Of a DNA stretch of 64,000 nt, positions 19,870-28,469 are shown piece after piece (position 1 is the first letter of the stretch; each line of letters starts with the position of its first letter). This stretch comes from a bacterium (GTDB taxonomy: Bacteria; Myxococcota_A; Bradymonadia; UBA7976; UBA1532), in assembly GCA_030427205.1 (NCBI GenBank), contig JAUHXC010000015.1, positions 62,001 to 126,000 of the forward strand, written 5' to 3'. The position numbers and the translations under genes are program-made. The notes beneath the pieces were generated by a model. It saw nothing but the letters and a program-made list of their open reading frames with translations, ran no database searches and was not told where the DNA came from.

Positions 19870-20394
19870 ATGGCCCCGAATCGAGCGACGATCAGAGGCT
19901 TCACCCTGGTGGAGTTGATGATCGTCGTCGTGATCATCGGGGTGCTGTCGGTCCTCGCGATCACCGGTTATCGCAAGTACACCTACGCCGCGCGCAACGC
20001 CGAAGCCCAGCAGTTCCTGGGCGCGGTCCGGGCGGCGCAGGAAGCGTACTTCCAGGCCTGGGGCCGCTATTGCGGCGCGCCGCAGGAGGACGTCTGGCCC
20101 GACCAGATGCCCAACGCCGAGACCGGCAAGCTGTCGTGGGACAGCCCCGACAACCCGTTGCCCGAGGACAGCGCGTGGTACGCGCTGGGCATCAAGTCGC
20201 CGGGGCGGGTCTGGTTCCAGTACGAGCTGGCCGCCGGTACGCCGGGCCAGAACGGGGGCCAGGCCATCCGCGACATCCGCCGGCACTGGTTCTGGGCCCA
20301 GGCCCACGGTGACTTCAACGGCGACAACGCGCGGTCGACCTTCGAGGTCACCTCGGAGAAGCCGGACGTCTACATCGAGAACGAGAACCAGTGA
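19870..20394 (+). CDS. Type IV pilin-like protein, first gene of the pilin operon
   Basis: The protein has 174 residues with GGAGGAG upstream. The leader [10 protein letters not shown] is followed by [37 protein letters not shown]: cleavage after Gly10, Glu at +5 and the N-terminal helix. The C-terminal half ([24 protein letters not shown]...[22 protein letters not shown]) differs from the other two pilins. It ends in an acidic tail ([12 protein letters not shown]). Probably a second structural or minor pilin. It is separated from the next pilin by 179 nt that contain a hairpin but no clear promoter. Confidence 0.9.
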   Translation: MAPNRATIRGFTLVELMIVVVIIGVLSVLAITGYRKYTYAARNAEAQQFLGAVRAAQEAYFQAWGRYCGAPQEDVWPDQMPNAETGKLSWDSPDNPLPEDSAWYALGIKSPGRVWFQYELAAGTPGQNGGQAIRDIRRHWFWAQAHGDFNGDNARSTFEVTSEKPDVYIENENQ

Positions 20395-20406
20395 GCCTTC
20401 GGGCTC
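20393..20406 (+). other. UUCG-loop hairpin between the two pilin genes
   Basis: GAGCC-TTCG-GGCTC forms a five-pair stem with a very stable UUCG loop, overlapping the stop codon of the first pilin. There is no T tract, so it is more likely an RNA stability or processing element than a terminator. It could set different amounts of the two pilins (inference). Confidence 0.4.
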
Positions 20407-20573
20407 GACCCGAGAGATACACCGACCGGGGCGACCCGGTCACCACGGCCGGCGACGCCGGTCATCACAGAGCGCTCCGCGAGCCCCAGCGGCTTCGGAC
20501 ATCGGCGAGGCGGTCACGGGGGAGGGACCGCGCGCTGCAAGACTCACCCTCCCTGGAACTGGAGACGCAGAGC

Positions 20574-21131
20574 ATGCGGAAGCTGCAGCAGCGGAAGGGC
20601 GCGAAGGGTTTCACCCTCATCGAGCTGATGATCGTCGTGGCGATCATCGGCATTCTGGCGGCGGTCGCGATCCCCGCGTTCATGAAGTACATCCGGCGGT
20701 CGAAGACCTCCGAGGCGACCATGAACATCCGGAAGATCTTCGACTCGTCGGTCAGCTACTACACGGCGGAGTACTCGCGCCGCGACGGCACCATCCTGGC
20801 GCGTCAGTTCCCGCAGACGGTCGAGGCGACCCCGGGCAACTGGCGGGCGGTGGTCTGCGCCGGCGGCGACAGCCAGAAGTACAGCCCGGAGCCGGACACC
20901 TGGTCGGACCCGACCTGGCAGGGCCTCAACTTCGCGGTCGACGACCCGTTCTACTTCCAGTACACCTACGTGTCGGAGGGTGAAGGCAACGACTCGCAGT
21001 TCACCGCCCGCGCCAACGGCGACCTGAACTGTGACCAGGTGCTCTCGACCTTCGAGCGCGTCGGCGTGGTCGACGAGGAGAACAACGTCAACGGCGGCGC
21101 GGGTCTCTTCACCGCGCAGGAGCTGGAGTAG
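20574..21131 (+). CDS. pilA: Type IV pilin PilA (major pilin candidate)
   Basis: The protein has 185 residues. The ATG at 20574 is preceded by GGAG about 9 nt upstream. The leader [12 protein letters not shown] precedes [42 protein letters not shown], the classic type IVa N-terminal helix with Glu at +5. The globular domain shares [30 protein letters not shown], FTARxxGxLNC and FERVG...GGAG with the pilin at 8773-9324. It is the last gene of the operon, before a strong terminator. A GG-N10-GC match sits too close to its start to be a promoter, so it is probably expressed from 19822. Confidence 0.94.
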   Translation: MRKLQQRKGAKGFTLIELMIVVAIIGILAAVAIPAFMKYIRRSKTSEATMNIRKIFDSSVSYYTAEYSRRDGTILARQFPQTVEATPGNWRAVVCAGGDSQKYSPEPDTWSDPTWQGLNFAVDDPFYFQYTYVSEGEGNDSQFTARANGDLNCDQVLSTFERVGVVDEENNVNGGAGLFTAQELE

Positions 21132-21171
21132 CCCATACGCCCCGCCGGCCGGCGGCGCTCGGCACCCGACG

Positions 21172-21210
21172 AAGGGGCCCGCTCGTTGCGAGCGCGGCCC
21201 CTTTGTATTT
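21172..21210 (+). terminator. Rho-independent terminator of the pilin operon
   Basis: AAGGGGCC and GCTCG on the left arm pair with CGAGC and GGCCCCTT on the right around a TTG loop, followed by a T-rich stretch (TTTGTATTTT). It ends 10 nt before the next gene's ATG. Confidence 0.85.
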
Positions 21211-21220
21211 TGATGAGCCC

Positions 21221-22201
21221 ATGCCTTCCCCCACCCCCACCGATCGATCGGCGCTCGAGCGCTTCGCGTATCGCCTCGCCGCCCTGCCGCGCCCGGCGCG
21301 CTGGCTGCTGGTCGTCGCCGCGCTGCTGACCGCCATCGCGGTCAACCGCCTCAGCCTGGAGCGCGCGCGGCAGGTGCGCGACCGCGACGCCATCGCGCTG
21401 CAGGACGAGGTGCTCTACGTGCCCGATACCCGCCTGCTGCGGCTGATGACCCTCGGCTACGAGCAGGCGGCGGCCGATCTGATGTGGATCCGCACGCTGG
21501 AGTACTTCGCGCGCCACTTCTCGAGCGACCGGCGCTATCCCTGGCTCGAGTTCTTCCTCGACCAGGTGATCGCGCTCGACCCCGACTTCACCAAGGTCTA
21601 TCACTGGGCCGGCGCGACGGTGCTCTACGGGCGGCGCTTCACCGTCGAGAACATCACGCTCTCCAACCGCTTCTATCGCCGGGCCCTCGAACGCGACCCC
21701 GACGACTTCGAAGCCGCCTACCGGCTGGGCCTCAACCACTACATCGAGATGCCCTCGGCCCTGCGCCGCAACCCGGACCACGACGAGGCCCGCGAGCGGC
21801 TCGAGCGCGAGCTCGGCCTGAGCTATCTCGAGCAGGCGGCCAACGCGCCGGGCGCGCCAACGCGCATGCGCAACCTGGTGGCGGCCATCTCGAGCAAGCT
21901 CGGCGACCATCAGCTCGCGCTGCAGTACCTCATCGACCTCTACATCCAGACCGACGACATCGACCGCAAGATCGACCTGCGGCGGCGCATCGACGCGCTG
22001 CGGGCCGAGGGGGCCGATGGCGCGCTGGCCGAGGCCGCCGCCGACTTCGAACGGCGGTGGAAGACCCATCATCCCTATCTGCCGCCGGCGGTCTACGCGC
22101 TGCTCGGCGAGCCCACCGGCGCCGTGCCGGACGTCGACTGGCGCCGGCTGCTGCCGGGCGTCGACCTCGACCGCGCGGCGCCGAACAAGGACGCTCCATG
22201 A
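21221..22201 (+). CDS. Membrane-anchored TPR-like protein of unknown function
   Basis: The protein has 326 residues. The ATG at 21221 is preferred to an in-frame TTG inside the terminator. One membrane segment (about 26-44, ARWLLVVAALLTAIAVNRL) follows a short cytosolic tail. The rest is helical with TPR-like signatures (PWLEFFLDQVIALDPDFTKVYHWAG, FYRRALERDPDDFEAAYRLGLNHY, LGDHQLALQYLIDLYIQTDD). It sits between the pilin operon and an epimerase gene whose ATG overlaps its stop. The position suggests pilus assembly or surface polysaccharide work, which is inference. Confidence 0.65.
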   Translation: MPSPTPTDRSALERFAYRLAALPRPARWLLVVAALLTAIAVNRLSLERARQVRDRDAIALQDEVLYVPDTRLLRLMTLGYEQAAADLMWIRTLEYFARHFSSDRRYPWLEFFLDQVIALDPDFTKVYHWAGATVLYGRRFTVENITLSNRFYRRALERDPDDFEAAYRLGLNHYIEMPSALRRNPDHDEARERLERELGLSYLEQAANAPGAPTRMRNLVAAISSKLGDHQLALQYLIDLYIQTDDIDRKIDLRRRIDALRAEGADGALAEAAADFERRWKTHHPYLPPAVYALLGEPTGAVPDVDWRRLLPGVDLDRAAPNKDAP

Positions 22202-23151
22202 TCAGCGACGCGACCGTGGTCATCACCGGCGGCGCCGGCTTCATCGGCTCGAGCCTCGCCGCGCGCCTCGCCCCGCACAACCGGGTGGTGCTCTACGACA
22301 ACATGCACCGCGACGCGGTCGCCGGCACCGGGCTGCTCGATCACCCCAACGTGACGCTGGTGCGCGGCGACGTGCTCGACGCGGCCGCGCTCGCGCCGGT
22401 GGTGCGCGAGGCCGACGTCGTGGTGCACATGGCGTCGATCGCGGGGGTCGACACGGTGATGCGCAACCCCATCCTGACCATGCGGGTGGCGCTGCTCGGC
22501 ACGGTCAACGCGCTCGAGGCCGCCTTCGACGGCCAGCGCTGCAGCCGCTTCGTCGACTTCAGCACCAGCGAGGTCTTCGGCCGCTTCGCCTACAAGGTCA
22601 CCGAAGGCGACGCCACCAGCCTCGGCGCGGTGGGCGAGGCCCGCTGGACCTACGCGGTCAGCAAGCTGGCCACCGAGCACCTCGCGCTCTCGTACCACAA
22701 GCAGCACGACCTGCCGACGGTGAGCATCCGCCCGTTCAACATCTACGGGCCCAACCAGGTCGGCGAAGGCGCGGTGCACCACTTCATCACCCGGGCGCTG
22801 CGCGGCGATACGCTGTTCATCCACGGCGACGGCAGCCAGATCCGGTCGTGGTGCTACATCGACGACATCATCGACGGCGTGGTCTCGGCCATCGAGCGCG
22901 AGGACGCCATCGGGCACGCGTTCAACATCGGCAACCCGCGCAGCACGCTGACGATCTACAACCTCGCCCGCCAGATCGCGCAGCTCGTCGGCTCGAAGAG
23001 CGCGCTCGAGTTCCAGCCGATGGACCGGGCCGACGTCGACCTGCGCATCCCCAACATCGACAAGGCCGCCCGGCTGCTGGACTACCGGCCGCGGGTCGAT
23101 CTGGCCGAAGGCCTGACCCGCACCATCGCCTGGTATCGAGACCACATGTAG
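22198..23151 (+). CDS. NAD-dependent sugar-nucleotide epimerase/dehydratase (extended SDR)
   Basis: The protein has 317 residues and overlaps the preceding gene by 4 nt (ATGA). The Rossmann motif GGAGFIG lies at 10-16 and the catalytic Tyr/Lys pair in YAVSK. The segments RPFNIYGPNQVGEGAVHHFI and the late HAFNIGNPRSTLTI belong to the UDP-glucuronate decarboxylase/GDP-mannose dehydratase/epimerase group. It acts in the cytosol on a nucleotide sugar, probably for cell-surface glycan; the exact substrate cannot be told. The stop is followed by 74 nt and a lipoprotein gene. Confidence 0.88.
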   Translation: MISDATVVITGGAGFIGSSLAARLAPHNRVVLYDNMHRDAVAGTGLLDHPNVTLVRGDVLDAAALAPVVREADVVVHMASIAGVDTVMRNPILTMRVALLGTVNALEAAFDGQRCSRFVDFSTSEVFGRFAYKVTEGDATSLGAVGEARWTYAVSKLATEHLALSYHKQHDLPTVSIRPFNIYGPNQVGEGAVHHFITRALRGDTLFIHGDGSQIRSWCYIDDIIDGVVSAIEREDAIGHAFNIGNPRSTLTIYNLARQIAQLVGSKSALEFQPMDRADVDLRIPNIDKAARLLDYRPRVDLAEGLTRTIAWYRDHM

Positions 23152-23176
23152 AGTTCCGTCATCAGCGGAAATCGTC

Positions 23177-23206
23177 CTGCCGAGCCCGGGCCTCCTCCGG
23201 TAGTCT
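23177..23206 (+). promoter_or_regulatory. Possible sigma-70 promoter of the Cys-rich lipoprotein gene
   Basis: CTGCCG (23177-23182) and TAGTCT (23201-23206) are 18 nt apart and precede the lipoprotein ATG by about 20 nt, with GGAGGG between. The match is moderate. Confidence 0.4.
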
Positions 23207-23225
23207 GTTCACCGGAGGGAGCACC

Positions 23226-26200
23226 ATGATCCGACGTTCGCTTCTGCTCGCCGCGGGGCTCGCCGCCTGCGACGACGACACCCCGGCGACCGCCGACGCG
23301 GGGCCCGACCGGCCCGACATGCAGCTCGACGCCGAACCGCCCGCCGAGTGCGTCGACGACAGCAACGAAGACGACGACACCTACGACGACGCCGCCTTCG
23401 TCGTGCCCGGTGAAGGGCCGATCGTCGGCGTGCTCTGCCCCGATGACGAAGACGTCGTGGCCTTCGACGCCGAGGCGCCCTGCCCGATGCGGCTCGTGCT
23501 CGAGCACGCCTACGAAGAGGGCGATCTCGACGTGCTGGTGGTCGACGCCTTCGGCGAGCGCATCGCCTCGGGAGACAGCGCCGACGACGACGAGGTGGTC
23601 GAGGTCGACCTGCCCGAGGCCGGCGAATACTACGCCATCGTCTACGGCTACGAGGGCGCCGGCGCCGCCTATACGCTGTCGATCGACGTCGACGGCCACG
23701 ACGGCGGCGACGGCTTGTGCGCGCCCATCGGTCAGTGCTCGACGGGCTATGCCATCGACGACCTGGGCGAGTGCTTCGACTGCGCGGCGGGCTATCGCGA
23801 CGGCGGCGACGGATCGTGCGTGCCGGAGGGCACCTGCGCCCGGGGCCACGCCGACGGCGGCGACGGCGAGTGCTGGCCGGTCGGCACCTGCGCGCCGGAC
23901 CACCACCCGACGCTCGACCAGGGCTGCGCGGCCTACGTCGAGTGCGCCGAAGGCCGCGACGACGGCACCGGCGTATGCGCCGCCGAGTGCGCCGCCGGCT
24001 TCCACGACGGCGGAGACGGGCGGTGCGTGCCGGTCAACGGCTGCGGCCTCGGTTTCCAGCTCGGCGGCGACGATACCTGCCGCCCGCTCGACGACTGCGC
24101 CGCCGGCTTCGAGCCCAACGCAGCGGGCGTCTGCCAGGCCGCGCTCGACTGCAGCGCCGACGGGGCCGGCGCGGGCTTCGACGACGCGGCGCCGCTGCCG
24201 CTCGGCGAGAGCGTCTACGGCATCATCTGCCCCGAGGACGTCGACCTGTTCGCCGTCGATCTCGACAGCCCCTGCCCCGCCGCCATCCGGCTCAGCTTCG
24301 CGCACGCCGAGGGCGATCTCGACCTGGAGTGGGTGCTCGACCTCGGCGATCGCAACGACGGGGGCGAGGTGCTCGACGCCCGCGCCTCGGCCTCCGACGA
24401 CGAGTACCTGCCGTGGACCGGCGCAGGGCGCTTCTACGCCCGGGTCTTCGGCTACTTCGGCGACGAGACGGTGCGCTATGCCATCCGGGTCGACGCGGCG
24501 GGTCACGACGGCGGCGACGGCAGCTGCCAGCCGTTCGGCGTATGTGCCATGGGCTATGCCATCGACGAGCGAGGGGCGTGCAGCCGCTGCGCGGAGGGCT
24601 TCCGCGATGGCGGCGACGGGAGCTGCGTCGCCGAGGACTGCGCCGAAGGCTTTCACGACGGCGGCGACGGGCGCTGCGTGCCGCTCGGGCGCTGCGCGCC
24701 GGGCTTCGACGACGACGGCACCGGCCGCTGCGCCGAAGACTGCGCCGCCGGCTTCCACGACGGCGGCGGCGCCTGCGTCGCCGAGGGCACCTGCCGCGGA
24801 GACCGGATCATCGACGGCGGTCGCTGCGTCTGCCCGCCCGGCAGCGTCGAGGGCGGCGCGGGTACCTGCACCCCGCCGGGCACCTGCGCCGACGGCTTCC
24901 ACGACGGCGGCGACGGGCGGTGCATACCCGAGGATCGCTGCGCCGAAGCCTTCGTACCCGCCCCCGGCCTGCGCTGCCGGGCGCCGCTCGACTGCGGCGA
25001 TCAGATCGACGACGGGGTCGCGGCCTGCGCCGACGGCTGCGCGCCGGGCGCCCACGACGGCGGCGACGGCGCCTGCATCGCCGATGGGGCGTGCAGCGAC
25101 GGCTTCCACGACGGCGGCGACGGCACCTGCATCGCCGTCGCCGCGTGCGTGGCGGGCGCCGAACTCGACGCGGCCGGCCTGTGTCACCCCGCGCTGAGCT
25201 GCCCCGCCGACGATCCCGGCGAGCCCGATGCCCGCTGGAGCGACGCGCGCCCGCTCGCGCCGGGGGAGACCGCCCGGGGGATCGTCTGCCCGGGGGACGA
25301 CGATCTCTTCGTCGTCGAGCAGAGCCCCGATTGCACGACCGTCGCCCGGCTCGACTTCGCCGGCGCCGAGGCCGACCTGTCGCTGAGCCTGCTCGCGGGC
25401 CCCGACGGCGGCGTCGAGGGCGCCGGATCGGGCCCGCTGGCGGCGAGCCGCGACGACGAGAACCGCGAGCGGCTGGTGATCCCGCCCGGTCCGACGGGCA
25501 CGGTCTACCTGCGGGTCGACGCGCTGCCCGGCCAGGGCGCCGCCTATCGCCTGCGCCTCGACGAGGACGGCGATCGCTGCGGCCGCGACGTGCGGTGCAT
25601 GCCGGGGCAGCACCCCGACGGCGCCGGCGGCTGCGCCCCGGAGGGCATCTGCGCCCCGGGCCACGTCGACGGCGGAGACGGCCGCTGCCTGCCCGTGGGC
25701 CGCTGCGCGCTCGGCTTCCACGACGGCGGCGATGGGAGCTGCGTCGCCGGCGATCGCTGCGCGCCGGGCCATCACCTGCTGCCCGCTGGGACCTGCGTCG
25801 AGACGACCGCATGCCCCGGCGATCTGCGCGACGACGGCCTCGGCGTATGCAGCGCCGTCTGCGCCGGCGGCTTCGTCGACGGCGGCGATGGCTGCGTCGC
25901 CGCCGGCGCATGCTCCATGGGCTTTCACGACGGCGGTGACGGCGGCTGCCTGCCGCTGGATGCCTGCGCCGATGGCTTCGCCGCCGACGGCGCGGGGCGC
26001 TGCCTCGCCGACCTCGCCTGCCCCGCGGACGACGCCGAGGGCGACGAACCCATCCCGCTCGCGCCGGATGCCACCGTCGATGGCATCACCTGCCCCGAGG
26101 ATGGCATGGGCGATCACTATGCCATCGACCCGCCGGCCGACTGCCGCTTCAGCGCGCTGTTGCGCTTCGCCCACGCCGACGGCGACCTGGCCCTGGCGCT

Positions 26201-26354
26201 CGTCACCGCCAACGGCGAGATCCTCGATCGGGCGGACAGCGGCACCGACGACGAGCGCCTCGTGCCCGGTGATCTCGACGGCGAGGTCGGCTTGCAGCTT
26301 CGGGTCGAGCCCGCCGCCGGCGTGCGCTATCGCTTGAGCTATCGCTGCGATTGA
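23226..26354 (+). CDS. Large Cys-rich lipoprotein with four PPC-like domains and HDGGDG repeats
   Basis: The protein has 1,042 residues, with GGAGGG before the ATG. A short signal ends AAGLAAC, a lipobox, followed by an Asp-rich linker. Four domains of about 90 residues resemble bacterial pre-peptidase C-terminal (PPC) domains. They begin VGVLCPDDEDVVAFD, YGIICPEDVDLFAVD, RGIVCPGDDDLFVVE and DGITCPEDGMGDHYAI, and each has an H/GAEGDLxL core. Between them lie about seventeen short Cys modules of the type C-x-x-GFHDGGDGxCV-P-x-G-x-C. Probably surface-exposed, disulfide-rich and acidic, possibly calcium-binding. No enzyme domain was seen. Its 3' end overlaps lpxB on the other strand by 16 nt. 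Confidence 0.72.
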   Translation: MIRRSLLLAAGLAACDDDTPATADAGPDRPDMQLDAEPPAECVDDSNEDDDTYDDAAFVVPGEGPIVGVLCPDDEDVVAFDAEAPCPMRLVLEHAYEEGDLDVLVVDAFGERIASGDSADDDEVVEVDLPEAGEYYAIVYGYEGAGAAYTLSIDVDGHDGGDGLCAPIGQCSTGYAIDDLGECFDCAAGYRDGGDGSCVPEGTCARGHADGGDGECWPVGTCAPDHHPTLDQGCAAYVECAEGRDDGTGVCAAECAAGFHDGGDGRCVPVNGCGLGFQLGGDDTCRPLDDCAAGFEPNAAGVCQAALDCSADGAGAGFDDAAPLPLGESVYGIICPEDVDLFAVDLDSPCPAAIRLSFAHAEGDLDLEWVLDLGDRNDGGEVLDARASASDDEYLPWTGAGRFYARVFGYFGDETVRYAIRVDAAGHDGGDGSCQPFGVCAMGYAIDERGACSRCAEGFRDGGDGSCVAEDCAEGFHDGGDGRCVPLGRCAPGFDDDGTGRCAEDCAAGFHDGGGACVAEGTCRGDRIIDGGRCVCPPGSVEGGAGTCTPPGTCADGFHDGGDGRCIPEDRCAEAFVPAPGLRCRAPLDCGDQIDDGVAACADGCAPGAHDGGDGACIADGACSDGFHDGGDGTCIAVAACVAGAELDAAGLCHPALSCPADDPGEPDARWSDARPLAPGETARGIVCPGDDDLFVVEQSPDCTTVARLDFAGAEADLSLSLLAGPDGGVEGAGSGPLAASRDDENRERLVIPPGPTGTVYLRVDALPGQGAAYRLRLDEDGDRCGRDVRCMPGQHPDGAGGCAPEGICAPGHVDGGDGRCLPVGRCALGFHDGGDGSCVAGDRCAPGHHLLPAGTCVETTACPGDLRDDGLGVCSAVCAGGFVDGGDGCVAAGACSMGFHDGGDGGCLPLDACADGFAADGAGRCLADLACPADDAEGDEPIPLAPDATVDGITCPEDGMGDHYAIDPPADCRFSALLRFAHADGDLALALVTANGEILDRADSGTDDERLVPGDLDGEVGLQLRVEPAAGVRYRLSYRCD
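23695..26000 (+). repeat. Tandem Cys-rich GFHDGGDG-type coding repeats
   Basis: Modules of about 20-25 codons recur: GHDGGDGLC, YRDGGDGSC, FHDGGDGRC, AHDGGDGAC, FVDGGDGC and so on. They are interrupted by PPC-like domains. Near-identical DNA units (GGCTTCCACGACGGCGGCGA) suggest recent duplication. Confidence 0.8.
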
Positions 26355-27436
26355 GCCGGCGGGGCGTCGAGCAGGCCATCGACTGCGTCGAGCAGCTGTG
26401 TCCGGCCAGCGGGGCGATGCACCGCGTCGCGCAACGCATCGAAGGCATCATCCCATCGCTCGGGATGACTCAGCATGGGATCGATGACATCGGCGATGGC
26501 ATCCGGCGTGGCGTCGGCCTGCCACAGCTCGGGCCACGCTCGCCGCCCGAGCACGAGGTTGGGCAAGGCCGTGTGCTCGACGTGCACGAGGCGGCGGGCG
26601 ACGGCCCATGTCAGCGGATGCAGCCGGGCCAGCGTCAGGACCGGCCGCCGCGCCAGGGCCGCGTGCAGCGTCGCGGTGCCGGCGCCGGCGAGCGCGACGC
26701 TGCTGCGGGCGAGCGCCGGGTCGGCGTCGGCGTGCAACGCGCCGGGCAGGCCGGCGTCGGCGAAGCGGTGGGCGATGGCCGCGCGATCGATCGTCGGGGC
26801 CACGGCGACGTGCACCGTCAGATCCGGGTGGCGCTGACACAGGCGGGTGGCAGCCGCCAGCTGCAACGGCAGCAGCCGCTCGACCGTCGCGGCCCGACTG
26901 CCGGGCAACAGAGCCAGCCCCGGCCGATCGGGGGGCCGCGGCGGGGCCCGATCGGCCAGCGGGTGGCCGATACACACCGCGTCGACCCCGCGCGCGGCGT
27001 ACCAGCGGGCCTCGAACGGCAGCAGGCAGCCCACCCAACGGGCCCGACCCAGCGTCGCCGCCCGCTGGGCTCGCCAGGCCCAGGCCTGCGGCGGCGCGAG
27101 GTAGATCGCCGGGATTCGCCGCCGCGCCGCGCGGCGCAGCAGGCGCAGGTTGACCTCGGGGAAGTCGACGAGCACCACGCCCACAGCGCCGTCGAGCGCG
27201 CGCCGCAGCCGCCGCCAGGCGCCGAGGACCGCCGGCAGGGTGTGCGCCGCCTCGATCAGACCGTGCCCCGCCACGTCGCGGGCATGGGCCAGCAGCTCCA
27301 GCCCGGCGGCGGCGCTGCGATCGCCGCCGACCCCGATCGCGCGGGCGCCGCGCTGCCGGAGGTGAGCCACCACCGGCGCGAGCAAGGCGTCGCCGGAGGC
27401 TTCGCCAGCGACGCACATGACGGTCGGCTCGGTCAT
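26339..27436 (-). CDS. lpxB: Lipid-A-disaccharide synthase
   Basis: The protein has 365 residues. The ATG at 27436 starts MTEPTVMCVAGEASGD, the family N-terminal end with the GEASGD motif. Later LpxB features are DFPEVNLRLLR, PAIYLAPPQAWAWRAQR, LPFEARWYAARG, GHPL, LLPGSRAATVERLLPL and AGAGTATLHAALARRPVL. It condenses UDP-2,3-diacylglucosamine with lipid X to make the lipid A disaccharide at the inner membrane. It shows a Gram-negative envelope with lipopolysaccharide. It follows the oxidoreductase gene by 31 nt and is probably co-transcribed with it. Confidence 0.93.
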   Translation of the reverse strand: MTEPTVMCVAGEASGDALLAPVVAHLRQRGARAIGVGGDRSAAAGLELLAHARDVAGHGLIEAAHTLPAVLGAWRRLRRALDGAVGVVLVDFPEVNLRLLRRAARRRIPAIYLAPPQAWAWRAQRAATLGRARWVGCLLPFEARWYAARGVDAVCIGHPLADRAPPRPPDRPGLALLPGSRAATVERLLPLQLAAATRLCQRHPDLTVHVAVAPTIDRAAIAHRFADAGLPGALHADADPALARSSVALAGAGTATLHAALARRPVLTLARLHPLTWAVARRLVHVEHTALPNLVLGRRAWPELWQADATPDAIADVIDPMLSHPERWDDAFDALRDAVHRPAGRTQLLDAVDGLLDAPPAQSQR

Positions 27437-27467
27437 CGGTCGGCGGCGTGACGCTCTGGGGTGCACC

Positions 27468-28346
27468 TCATGCCGCGGGGCGGGCGGCATCGAGCGCATC
27501 GAGCACGGCCAGGACGGCCGCCGCATCGGCGCCCGTGGCCAGCGGGCCGGCCGGGCCACCGCTGATCGCGCGGCAGAAGGCGGCGACTTCGAGCGCGAGC
27601 GGATCGGGCGCCGCGGTGAGATCGAAGCGATGACCGTCGAGCCACAGGCGGCGCCAGGGCGGGCCCGGACGCCGCGCGGCCCGCAGCCGGGCCTCGGCCC
27701 GGTCCGAGACGAGCCGGATCCGCGCGAGATCGGCGTCGAACCGGGCGTCGAAGAGGCGCAGGTCGGGGCCGAGGCAGCGCAGCGCGTGATCGATGTCGTG
27801 CACCAGCCAGTCGAGCCCGATGGGCGTCTCGCCGCGGCGGGGGCCGACGCGGCGGCTCACCATGCGCCGCCCGCTGCACACCGGCAGGGCGAAGCGCTCG
27901 ACGAAGCCCACCGCCAGCAACCGCCGACGACGCGCGGCGAGCTCGACCAGCTCCCGGGCAGCGGCGCCGTGCAGGGCCAGCGGCTTCTCGGCGAGCACAT
28001 GCAGCCCCGCATCGAGCGCCGCCGCGGTCACCGGCGCCAGCTGGGGCAGATCGACGGCGACCACCGCCCCGTGCACCGCGCGCCGCCCCGCGCCGCCGTC
28101 GGCCAGCCGGGCGACGCTGGCCAGCGCAGGCACGCCGTGCGCCTCGGCCAGGGCTCTGGCCCGCCCGAGGTCGCGGTCGACCACCGCGGCCAGCTCGGCG
28201 CTGGGCATCTCAGCGATCTTGCGCGCGTGCAGCCGGCCCCAGCGGCCGGCGCCGACGACCGCGAGCCGCACCGCGTCCGCGGCCACGGTCTCGATCGGCC
28301 CGGGTCCGTCGACCGATCGGGCCTTGGTGTGAAGCGACGGGCTCAC
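27468..28346 (-). CDS. Gfo/Idh/MocA-family oxidoreductase
   Basis: The protein has 292 residues with a GTG start at 28346 (other starts are possible because the fold begins near residue 26). The dinucleotide motif VVGAGRWGRLHARKI and the family's EKPLAL catalytic segment are present. A protein of this family often sits beside lpxA and lpxB; in some bacteria the related GnnA makes a 3-amino UDP-sugar for lipid A. Its position 31 nt upstream of lpxB fits such a role, but no GnnB-type transaminase is seen here. Cytosolic; NAD(P)-dependent; substrate unknown. Confidence 0.85.
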   Translation of the reverse strand: MSPSLHTKARSVDGPGPIETVAADAVRLAVVGAGRWGRLHARKIAEMPSAELAAVVDRDLGRARALAEAHGVPALASVARLADGGAGRRAVHGAVVAVDLPQLAPVTAAALDAGLHVLAEKPLALHGAAARELVELAARRRRLLAVGFVERFALPVCSGRRMVSRRVGPRRGETPIGLDWLVHDIDHALRCLGPDLRLFDARFDADLARIRLVSDRAEARLRAARRPGPPWRRLWLDGHRFDLTAAPDPLALEVAAFCRAISGGPAGPLATGADAAAVLAVLDALDAARPAA

Positions 28347-28469
28347 CGACTCTCCCGTGCAGGGTGCGGGCGCGCCCGAAGGCGACGGCGCCGCACCGAT
28401 CCTGCCGCAGTGGTACTGCCGACGGCGGGCGAGGTCAACGGCGGTCGTCGCGCGTGCGCGGCGCGGGGG

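Noticed and set aside
20555-20568. GG-N10-GC match before pilA
   Set aside because: Transcription would start at or inside the coding sequence, only about 6 nt separate the match from the ATG, and the -24 element is otherwise poor.
23082-26174. Minus-strand open frame of about 1,030 codons opposite the Cys-rich lipoprotein
   Set aside because: Composition is repetitive Ala/Val/Gly/Glu mirroring the Asp/Gly repeats of the plus strand. It has no signal, motif or ribosome binding site.
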